Assembly: GCA_047974845.1 (NCBI GenBank)
Contig: JBKECQ010000079.1
Coordinates: 1-23,797 of the forward strand
Source of the DNA: Aminipila sp047974845
Lineage (GTDB): Bacteria > Bacillota > Clostridia > Peptostreptococcales > Anaerovoracaceae
Reading direction: 5' to 3'
Length of the DNA: 23,797 nt
The translations under genes were made by a program, and so were the position numbers. A model generated the notes under the pieces. The model searched no databases, was not told where the DNA came from, and saw only the letters and a program-made list of their open reading frames with translations. Shown piece by piece: positions 8,120 to 14,078 of this stretch (positions are counted from its first letter, which is position 1; each line of letters starts with the position of its first letter).

Positions 8120-8148
8120 TATTAAAGTAATATTAAAGTAGTATTAAA
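8116..8148. repeat. Three tandem copies of an 11-bp repeat spanning the stop codon
   Basis: Units GTAGTATTAAA, GTAATATTAAA and GTAGTATTAAA lie head to tail; the first overlaps the TAG stop of the serine hydrolase. They would be at the start of its 3' untranslated region. Confidence 0.75.
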
Positions 8149-8172
8149 TATGTAGTAAAATAAAAAATATTG

Positions 8173-8210
8173 AAAGCCCTAATAAAACTAATTTAGATTT
8201 ATAGGGCTTT
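8173..8210. terminator. Hairpin terminator after the serine hydrolase
   Basis: AAAGCCCTA (8173-8181) pairs with TAGGGCTTT (8202-8210), extended inward by TAAA/TTTA. The downstream T-run is weak on both strands. It could serve the convergent 391-aa gene as well. Confidence 0.6.
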
Positions 8211-8226
8211 ATTCATTACTGCAAGT

Positions 8227-8292
8227 TTTTAAAACAGTATTTTAAAAGTATATTAATATTATTTTAAAAGTATATTAACAGTATTTTAAAAG
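8227..8292. repeat. About six copies of an 11-bp unit, arranged as a 22-bp repeat
   Basis: The unit TATTTTAAAAG recurs exactly at 8238, 8260 and 8282, a 22-bp period. The sequence between copies (TATATTAATAT, TATATTAACAG) is itself a variant of the same 11-bp unit, and a diverged unit precedes at 8227. The array lies downstream of the convergent 391-aa gene's stop codon. Confidence 0.7.
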
Positions 8293-8316
8293 TCCACATT
8301 TTAAATTGATAAATGT

Positions 8317-9492
8317 CTATTCTCTTATAAAATCTATGAATTCTTCAAAATCATCAAAGTCACTTTGTATAAACTCATAGAGAATTGGCTCTTTAAATTC
8401 ATATTTAGCTGTCATATCAAGATATTCCTTTAAAGAACTTTTTCTAAGATCCATCTCAAGTGCCAAAATGCCACGAATATTATAACTGGCAATAACCATT
8501 TGTCCGTAATCCGTAATATAGAACATTCCGTAGACATCTTCGTTAAGCCTAAAGATTTGCTTATCTACATGGGCATTATTTTTATTAAAAGCTAAAAATA
8601 ATCTACCATTTTCATGAACTGTCATCATTGCATTTGTTGTAATTTCAGCTAAACAGTTATCTATAAATTCATCATTTTCGGTAGAAAGTTCATATAGGGT
8701 TACAAACTCCGGTCGGGATAGCATCATTGCTGCTTCAGCGGAACTGACCTTGAAATCAGACCGTCTTTTGAAACTTGTAATTAGTAAAGAATCAACGGAA
8801 ACTTCTGAAATGACTATTTGGTATTTTCCATTACTTTCAATAAGTGATTCACATAGGTATGAATTGCTGTCTAAATCACATATATCAATAGTATTTTTAC
8901 ATAATGTAGAAATAGGAAAATCAGGATATATTTCAGTAGGGGTACGCCCATTAGTCAAGAATTTTGCAGCATAAAAGTCCCTTCCAAAGCATCTCATTAG
9001 AAAATAGTTTATTAATTGATAATCAGAATGTATGGGATCACACATCTTACGCATCAAATCACGCTTTTCTTTAATACTCAGGTTGACTTCTTTATCTAAT
9101 ATAAATTGATACTCTTCTACACCCTTTGGTAAAGGTAAAGACAATTTATCATTGGACAGTGCATAGTCTTGAACAAGGAAGCAAGCTTCTTGTTCATTTA
9201 GCTTGACCTTATTGCCGCCTAGCCCCCCAAGTAAAGCACTTTCGATTACGGATATTTCTTCAATGTCATTTCCTATAATGCTTTTATATGTTTCAAACCC
9301 ATATTCTTCTGCATCAAAATAAAAAAATTGATGGAAATCATTACTAAATTCTTCTGCTTCCATTCCCCAATGTATATATAAACCTGTAACACCCATAAGT
9401 CTAGTATCAGTAATATAAGCATTAATAAATTGTTTGTTACTATCAAGTGGCGAATCCAGTCCGCCTTTTATAACTTTAAATTTTCTCTCCAA
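8317..9492 (-). CDS. Hypothetical protein, 391 aa, unrecognised family
   Basis: I do not recognise this protein. It is soluble-looking with no signal peptide or membrane segment. It has a glycine-rich turn (LLGGLGGNK, about residues 87-95), several aromatic-rich strands, and a strongly acidic C terminus (QSDFDDFEEFIDFIRE). No catalytic motif stands out. The frame begins with TTG at 9492 behind a weak GGG-rich ribosome binding site. The first in-frame ATG is 32 codons in and has no ribosome binding site, so TTG is kept with reservation. The intact 391-codon frame and codon use like the neighbours argue that it is real. It is divergent from the SAM-riboswitch/metK unit and convergent with the serine hydrolase, so it is its own transcription unit. 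Confidence 0.75.
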   Translation of the reverse strand: MERKFKVIKGGLDSPLDSNKQFINAYITDTRLMGVTGLYIHWGMEAEEFSNDFHQFFYFDAEEYGFETYKSIIGNDIEEISVIESALLGGLGGNKVKLNEQEACFLVQDYALSNDKLSLPLPKGVEEYQFILDKEVNLSIKEKRDLMRKMCDPIHSDYQLINYFLMRCFGRDFYAAKFLTNGRTPTEIYPDFPISTLCKNTIDICDLDSNSYLCESLIESNGKYQIVISEVSVDSLLITSFKRRSDFKVSSAEAAMMLSRPEFVTLYELSTENDEFIDNCLAEITTNAMMTVHENGRLFLAFNKNNAHVDKQIFRLNEDVYGMFYITDYGQMVIASYNIRGILALEMDLRKSSLKEYLDMTAKYEFKEPILYEFIQSDFDDFEEFIDFIRE

Positions 9493-9570
9493 GATTACCC
9501 AGCCCTTTTCTTTTTATTTATTAGAAAATATCGCTTATAGCATTTCTAGTATACCCCAAAAGGTTATATA

Positions 9571-9598
9571 TTGACAATATGCTATTTAGTTGTATAAT
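9571..9598 (+). promoter_or_regulatory. Sigma-A promoter of the metK leader
   Basis: TTGACA (9571-9576), a 16-bp spacer ending in TTG, and TATAAT (9593-9598). It lies about 60 bp before the riboswitch and is the strongest promoter in the window. Confidence 0.85.
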
Positions 9599-9660
9599 AT
9601 AATAAGAAAAAGACAATAGCAAATTAAAAGTACAATTACTTTTAGTTTTCTTAAATAACC

Positions 9661-9774
9661 CCTTATCAAGAGTGGCGGAGGGAATAGGCCCAACGATGCC
9701 CAGCAACCTGTGTATCTATTTTATAGATATAAAAGGTGCTAAATCCTACAGAAGTGGTATTCTGAAAGATGAGG
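9661..9774 (+). promoter_or_regulatory. SAM-I (S-box) riboswitch aptamer
   Basis: The conserved S-box core is readable: TATCAAGAG then GGCGGAGGGA, GGCCC...GATGCCCAGCAACC, GGTGCTAAATCC, and a final GAAAGATGAGG. P1 forms between CCTTATC (9661-9667) and GATGAGG (9768-9774). It binds S-adenosylmethionine and is expected to turn off downstream metK when SAM is plentiful. Confidence 0.97.
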
Positions 9775-9797
9775 AAAGATCGAAATATATGCAATCT

Positions 9798-9831
9798 AAC
9801 CTCTTTCAGAAAGAGGTTATTTTTGTTTTTT
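9798..9831 (+). terminator. Riboswitch expression-platform terminator
   Basis: AACCTCTTTC (9798-9807) pairs with GAAAGAGGTT (9809-9818), followed by a T-rich tract. The CCTC of its left arm can instead pair with the GAGG of the aptamer P1 3' strand (9771-9774), giving the antiterminator. This supports transcription attenuation by SAM. Confidence 0.92.
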
Positions 9832-9870
9832 GGTTAAATATATTATAAATATTAGAAAGGAAGAGATAAA

Positions 9871-11055
9871 ATGAGAAGATTATTTACATCAGAATCAGTA
9901 ACAGAAGGACATCCTGATAAAATCTGTGACCAGATTTCAGATGCTATTTTAGACGCTATTTATGCTCAAGATCCATATGGAAGAGTTGCGGCAGAAACAA
10001 CTACAACAACTGGATATGCAATGGTAATGGGAGAAATAACAACCAATTGCTATATTGACATTCCTAAAATTGTAAGAGGAGTAATCTGTGATATAGGCTA
10101 TAATAAGAGTGAATATGGTTTTGACGGAAATACCTGTGCGGTTCTTACTGCCATTGATGAACAGTCAAGTGATATTGCAATGGGAGTTGATAAGGCTCTT
10201 GAATATAAGGATGGCTCTTTAAGAGATGAAATTGAAGAAACAGGTGCCGGAGACCAAGGTATTATGTTTGGATATGCTTGTAACGAAACACCTGAGCTTA
10301 TGCCAATGCCTATTTCTCTTGCCCATAAATTGGCTCTTCAATTAACAAAGGTAAGAAAAGATGGTACTATCGGATACTTAAGACCTGATGGAAAAACTCA
10401 GGTAACAGTTGAGTATGATGGCGATAAGGTAAAGAGAGTTGACACAGTACTAATTTCAACTCAGCATGACCCGGAGGCAACTCAGGAACAGATTAGAAAA
10501 GACCTTATTGAGAAAGTAATTAAACCAATTATACCCGCAGAATTACTTGATGACGAAACAAAGTATTATGTAAATCCTACAGGAAGATTCGTTATCGGTG
10601 GTCCTCATGGCGACTCCGGTTTGACAGGAAGAAAGATTATTGTAGACACATATGGTGGTTACGCAAGACATGGCGGTGGAGCATTCAGCGGTAAAGACCC
10701 TACAAAGGTAGACCGTTCAGCTACTTATGCAGCAAGATATGTTGCTAAGAATATTGTTGCTGCAGGCCTTGCAGATAAGTGTGAAATAGAGCTTGCTTAT
10801 GCAATTGGTGTAGCAAAACCTGTATCAGTACTTGTTGATACTTTTGGTACCGGAAAAATTTCAGATGAAAGCATTTCTGAACTTGTTGATAAGCACTTTG
10901 ACTTAAGACCGGCTGCTATTATTAGAGATTTGGAATTGAGAAGACCTATCTATAGACAGGTTGCTGCTTATGGACATTTTGGAAGAACAGATATTGATGT
11001 TCCTTGGGAAAAGACTGATAAAGCTGAAATTCTAAAAAAGGATGCAGGTCTATAA
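9871..11055 (+). CDS. metK: S-adenosylmethionine synthetase (methionine adenosyltransferase)
   Basis: Makes SAM, phosphate and pyrophosphate from methionine and ATP; cytoplasmic, normally a tetramer. The 394-aa product is full length for the family, with the ATP-binding GHPDK near residue 13, the GAGDQGIMFGYA signature at 125-136, and the glycine-rich GGGAFSGKDPTKVDRS loop in the C-terminal third, including the metal and phosphate ligands. An AAGGAAGAG ribosome binding site precedes the ATG. It is controlled by the SAM-I riboswitch in its leader. A terminator follows 110 nt after the stop, so it is monocistronic even though other methionine genes come next. Confidence 0.98.
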   Translation: MRRLFTSESVTEGHPDKICDQISDAILDAIYAQDPYGRVAAETTTTTGYAMVMGEITTNCYIDIPKIVRGVICDIGYNKSEYGFDGNTCAVLTAIDEQSSDIAMGVDKALEYKDGSLRDEIEETGAGDQGIMFGYACNETPELMPMPISLAHKLALQLTKVRKDGTIGYLRPDGKTQVTVEYDGDKVKRVDTVLISTQHDPEATQEQIRKDLIEKVIKPIIPAELLDDETKYYVNPTGRFVIGGPHGDSGLTGRKIIVDTYGGYARHGGGAFSGKDPTKVDRSATYAARYVAKNIVAAGLADKCEIELAYAIGVAKPVSVLVDTFGTGKISDESISELVDKHFDLRPAAIIRDLELRRPIYRQVAAYGHFGRTDIDVPWEKTDKAEILKKDAGL

Positions 11056-11091
11056 GCGCATATAGAATAGACAACATGAATTAAGTCTGGA

Positions 11092-11146
11092 TAACATATG
11101 GAAAACGTATGGATAACGTATGAATGACGTATGAATAACGTATGGA
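11092..11146. repeat. Five tandem copies of an 11-bp ACGTATG repeat
   Basis: Units: TAACATATGGA, AAACGTATGGA, TAACGTATGAA, TGACGTATGAA and TAACGTATGGA, without gaps. Each carries the core ACGTATG (ACATATG in the first). They lie between the metK stop and its terminator. Confidence 0.85.
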
Positions 11147-11167
11147 ATCCGGTTGTATTCTTAAAAG

Positions 11168-11221
11168 AACCTTGTAATAGCTCTTTGTACCAATGGTACA
11201 GACTGCTATACAAGGTTTTTT
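11168..11221 (+). terminator. metK terminator with a nested hairpin
   Basis: The outer stem AACCTTGTA-(A)-TAGC pairs with GCTATACAAGGTT with a single bulged A. Inside it sits a perfect second hairpin, TGTACC-AAT-GGTACA. A T-run follows. The outer stem plus T-run is a canonical terminator; the inner hairpin is unusual. Confidence 0.85.
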
Positions 11222-11304
11222 GTATAATCATTAGCTGTATTTGTAGTTATAAACAATGCAACACCATATATGTTTTGCACCATTAAATTATATATGTTAA
11301 ATAC

Positions 11305-11326
11305 ACAAAAAAACCAGTTTTTTTGT
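11305..11326. promoter_or_regulatory. 10-bp perfect inverted repeat abutting the lysC -35 box
   Basis: ACAAAAAAAC (11305-11314) and GTTTTTTTGT (11317-11326) are exact reverse complements around CA. The last T is the first base of the -35 hexamer. It could be an operator, an UP-like A/T element, or a weak terminator hairpin. Confidence 0.5.
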
Positions 11327-11354
11327 TGAATTCCACCAAAAAAATGTGTATAAT
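11326..11354 (+). promoter_or_regulatory. Sigma-A promoter of lysC
   Basis: TTGAAT (11326-11331), a 17-bp spacer, and TATAAT (11349-11354). Confidence 0.75.
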
Positions 11355-11492
11355 GAGTAATCATATTGTTTTAAAATACTAAGAAATTATTTATACAAGT
11401 TAAGATAATAAACAAGATAACAATAAAATGAATAATATAATATTGCAGTAATGTAAACAGTAAATGTGGCTGCAAAAAAGGAGGTCTTTCCG

Positions 11493-12806
11493 TTGGGAGT
11501 TAAAGTTGCAAAGTTTGGTGGCTCATCTGTAGCCGATGCTATACAGCTAACAAAAACAAAAGAAATAATTGAAGCAGATAAGGACAGGAGATATATAGTT
11601 GTGTCTGCTCCGGGGAAGAGATATGATCAGGATAACAAGATTACAGACTTACTGTATTTATGCAAAACCCATATTGATCATAACTTGCCGTATGAGCAAG
11701 TATTTCAGGTTATTTGTGATAGATATATGGCGATGGAAATAAATTTGGGAATAGATGTTGATTTGTTAAAGGAATTTGATGAAATTAAAAAGAATTTACA
11801 AGAAGGGGCATCATCCGACTATATCGCAAGCAGAGGTGAATATTTAAATGCAATCATAACAGCGGCTATGCTTGGTTATGATTTTATTGATTCAGCTGGA
11901 CTTATTTTATTTGATGAAAAAGGAAGATTCCTAGAAGAAGAAACAAATACACTTTTGGGAGAAAAACTTAAAAAACATGATAAAGCGGTGATTCCGGGAT
12001 TTTATGGAACATACCCAAATGGCAAAATAAAAACATTTTCACGTGGTGGATCTGACATTACCGGTGCTATAGTTGCAAGAGCAGTAGGTGCTGACGTTTA
12101 TGAGAACTGGACAGATGTCTCAGGATTCCTTATGGCCGATCCTAGGATAGTGAAGAACCCAAAACCTATAAGCAAAATTTCTTATAAAGAACTAAGAGAG
12201 CTTTCCTACATGGGTGCTTCTGTTCTTCATGAAGACGCAATATACCCTGCCAGAATTGCAGGGATTCCTATAAATATAAGAAACACAAATATTCCTTCTG
12301 ACTTGGGAACTCTAATTGATTCTGAGCCTGATACATCACACGATAGAATCATAACGGGCATTGCAGGAAGTAAGGACTTTTCTGTTCTGGCTATTTATAA
12401 AAACGGCATGAGTCAAGAAAGAGGATTTATCCGAAGGCTAAGTAGTATCTTAGAAGATTATGATGTGGCCATTGAACATATGCCAAGTGGGATAGATACA
12501 GTATCTGTAGTCGTCACTGACAAAAGTATAGAGGGAAAAATTGAAGATATTGTAGATGAGATTAAGCGAAAACTTGACCCTAGTAGCATAGATTTATTTG
12601 ATGATATGTCATTAATTGCCACTGTTGGTGCAGGGATGTCAAAAAGGCTTGGAGTATCAGCTACCTTGTTTACGGCACTTGCAAAATCAGGAGTAAATGT
12701 GAGAATGATAGACCAAGGTTCTAGTGAGATGAACATTATAGTTGGCGTTGAAACTAAGGACTTTAATACCGCTATACAAACTATCTATGATGCTTTTGTA
12801 CAATAG
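11493..12806 (+). CDS. lysC: Aspartate kinase with C-terminal ACT domains
   Basis: Phosphorylates aspartate in the first step toward lysine, threonine and methionine. The 437-aa product begins with the kinase signature VAKFGGSSVAD (residues 4-14), has the FSRGGSDITGA substrate/ATP segment and WTDVSGFLMADPR mid-domain, and about 150 C-terminal residues forming two ACT domains for amino-acid feedback, including the VGAGMSKRLGVSATLF type stretch. The frame is open back to a GTG at 11466, but AAGGAGG at 11478-11484 lies inside that extension and exactly 8 nt before TTG at 11493, which also puts the kinase motif at the N terminus; the TTG start is therefore chosen. Which amino acid inhibits it is not readable. 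The placement between metK and metA suggests that supply of homoserine to methionine is one of its roles. Confidence 0.95.
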   Translation: MGVKVAKFGGSSVADAIQLTKTKEIIEADKDRRYIVVSAPGKRYDQDNKITDLLYLCKTHIDHNLPYEQVFQVICDRYMAMEINLGIDVDLLKEFDEIKKNLQEGASSDYIASRGEYLNAIITAAMLGYDFIDSAGLILFDEKGRFLEEETNTLLGEKLKKHDKAVIPGFYGTYPNGKIKTFSRGGSDITGAIVARAVGADVYENWTDVSGFLMADPRIVKNPKPISKISYKELRELSYMGASVLHEDAIYPARIAGIPINIRNTNIPSDLGTLIDSEPDTSHDRIITGIAGSKDFSVLAIYKNGMSQERGFIRRLSSILEDYDVAIEHMPSGIDTVSVVVTDKSIEGKIEDIVDEIKRKLDPSSIDLFDDMSLIATVGAGMSKRLGVSATLFTALAKSGVNVRMIDQGSSEMNIIVGVETKDFNTAIQTIYDAFVQ

Positions 12807-12834
12807 ACATTAAACTATCATAATGCAAAATTTG

Positions 12835-12866
12835 AATTAGCGGGCTAAAAGTTCGCTAATTTTTTT
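12835..12866 (+). terminator. lysC terminator
   Basis: AATTAGCG (12835-12842) pairs with CGCTAATT (12854-12861) around an 11-nt loop, ending in a T-run of about seven. Confidence 0.8.
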
Positions 12867-12869
12867 AAT

Positions 12870-12903
12870 GCCTTGCCCGTATCTATGATACGGCGCGCAA
12901 GGC
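12870..12903. repeat. GC-rich bulged hairpin, possible left part of an IS200/IS605-type remnant
   Basis: GCCTTGCCCGTATC pairs with GATACGGCGCGCAAGGC around TAT, with a single 3-nt bulge. Its GC-richness stands out sharply in an AT-rich spacer. It follows directly on the T-run of the lysC terminator. Confidence 0.55.
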
Positions 12904-12908
12904 TTATA

Positions 12909-12980
12909 CAGAAATTCCCCAGCTTCAGCTGGGAGGGTGAGAAGCAGAAATTCCCCAGCTTTAGCTGGAAATGTGAGAAT
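12909..12980. repeat. Two tandem copies of a 36-bp palindrome-bearing repeat
   Basis: Copies at 12909-12944 and 12945-12980 share CAGAAATTCCCCAGCTT, then C or T, AGCTGG, a variable stretch, and GTGAGAA. Copy 1 holds the perfect hairpin CCCAGCT-TC-AGCTGGG; copy 2 a slightly decayed version. Such CCCAGCTTCAGCTGGG-type hairpins resemble the subterminal ends of IS200/IS605 elements or REP sequences. The second copy ends just before the metA ribosome binding site. Confidence 0.7.
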
Positions 12981-12994
12981 ACAGGAGGTAATGT

Positions 12995-13909
12995 ATGCCG
13001 CTTATAATACCAGATAAACTACCGGCTGCGGATTTGCTAAATAAAGAAAATATTTTTATTATGCACGATGTGGTTGCTGTTAAGCAAGACATTAGACCGC
13101 TTAAAATCTTGATGATAAACTTGATGCCGGACAAGGCAACTACAGAAACACAAATTGCAAGAGTACTGGCAAATTCGCCCTTACAAGTGGAACTAACCCT
13201 AGTAAGAATGGAAAGCCACGAGGCTAAGAATGTTCAGGAAAAGTATTTGGAAACATTTTATAAGACTTTTGATGAAGTTAAACACGAAAGATTTGATGGG
13301 ATGATACTTACAGGTGCGCCTGTAGAAACTTTAAAATTTGAAGAGGTTGACTATTGGGAAGAGCTTTGCGAAATATTGGAATATGCCAAAACTAATGTAT
13401 ATAGTAGTATGTATATTTGTTGGGGGGCTCAAGCGGGTCTGTATTATCATTTTGGAATAGATAAATATCCATTGAACAAAAAAATGTTTGGAGTATTTGA
13501 ACATAGGGTTAAGAGGAAAAAGAACCCTTTGATGAGGGGCTTTGATGATATGTTTTGGGCACCGCATTCAAGATATACCTATATTAGGAAAGAAGATATT
13601 GAGAAAACAAAGGAAATCCGAATACTGGCTGAATCAGAAAAAGCAGGACCGCATATCTTATCCACAGATAATGGCAGACATATATTTGTTATAGGGCATC
13701 AGGAGTATGACAGGGAGACTTTAGGCCTTGAATATTATAGAGATGTAAGAAATGGCGTACCCGTCAACATTCCGGAAAACTATTTTAAGGATAATACTCC
13801 GGGAAAAGAAGTGATAGTAAGATGGAGGGGCCATGCCAGTATGTTATTTGCAAACTGGCTTAACTACTATGTATATCAGGAGACACCATATGACCTATCA
13901 CAGCTATAA
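12995..13909 (+). CDS. metA: Homoserine O-acyltransferase (MetA family), predicted acetyl-CoA specific
   Basis: Activates homoserine for methionine synthesis by O-acylation. The 304-aa product matches the family in length. The catalytic Cys142 (ICWGAQAGLYYH), His235 and Glu237 (IGHQEY) are all present. Residue 111 in TGAPVE is glutamate; in this family Glu111 is associated with acetyl-CoA (as in Bacillus cereus MetA) and Gly111 with succinyl-CoA (as in E. coli), so the product is probably O-acetylhomoserine. An AGGAGG ribosome binding site precedes the ATG. It follows lysC across a terminator and a GC-rich repeat element, and no clear promoter was found in front, so expression may depend on readthrough or on the inserted element. 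No SAM riboswitch is present here. Confidence 0.95.
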   Translation: MPLIIPDKLPAADLLNKENIFIMHDVVAVKQDIRPLKILMINLMPDKATTETQIARVLANSPLQVELTLVRMESHEAKNVQEKYLETFYKTFDEVKHERFDGMILTGAPVETLKFEEVDYWEELCEILEYAKTNVYSSMYICWGAQAGLYYHFGIDKYPLNKKMFGVFEHRVKRKKNPLMRGFDDMFWAPHSRYTYIRKEDIEKTKEIRILAESEKAGPHILSTDNGRHIFVIGHQEYDRETLGLEYYRDVRNGVPVNIPENYFKDNTPGKEVIVRWRGHASMLFANWLNYYVYQETPYDLSQL

Positions 13910-13931
13910 AGCTCTTATGTGTAGTTTATGT

Positions 13932-13971
13932 GAAAACGGTGAGTCTTTGGGGAAGAACTCTTTTCATTTTT
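13932..13971 (+). terminator. Probable metA terminator
   Basis: GAAAA...GAGT and ACTC...TTTTC form an interrupted stem around a G-rich loop (GGGGAAG region), followed by a T-rich tract. Internal bulges make this weaker than the other terminators here. Confidence 0.5.
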
Positions 13972-13989
13972 AAGTAAATAAGGTATAAT
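13961..13989 (+). promoter_or_regulatory. Putative promoter of the CBS-protein/secA operon
   Basis: TTTTCA (13961-13966), a 17-bp spacer, and TATAAT (13984-13989). It overlaps the end of the metA terminator. Confidence 0.5.
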
Positions 13990-14078
13990 ATTGTGTTACA
14001 GTGCACATAAACAATATGTAAAGTTTGGTAAAGCACTTAACTACCAATCTATATTTAAGGTTACACACGGGAGGGAGT

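Larger units (their letters stand above)
11222..11492 (+). other. Intergenic region and lysC leader
   Basis: It contains a perfect inverted repeat at 11305-11326 and a sigma-A promoter at 11326-11354, then an AT-rich leader of about 130 nt. I looked for a lysine riboswitch or T-box in the leader and saw neither; it is too short and lacks their conserved blocks. No small coding frame is convincing. Confidence 0.6.

Noticed and set aside
11092..11146. CRISPR or plasmid-type origin iterons
   Set aside because: Units are 11 bp with no spacers, no replication gene is adjacent, and the array is within a transcribed metK 3' UTR.
11355..11492. Lysine riboswitch or T-box leader before lysC
   Set aside because: The leader is about 130 nt of AT-rich sequence without the conserved blocks of either class, and no terminator/antiterminator pair is present.
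12909..12980. CRISPR array from the 36-bp repeats
   Set aside because: The two copies are directly adjacent with no spacers between them, have no cas genes nearby, and carry an internal palindrome more like IS200/REP ends.
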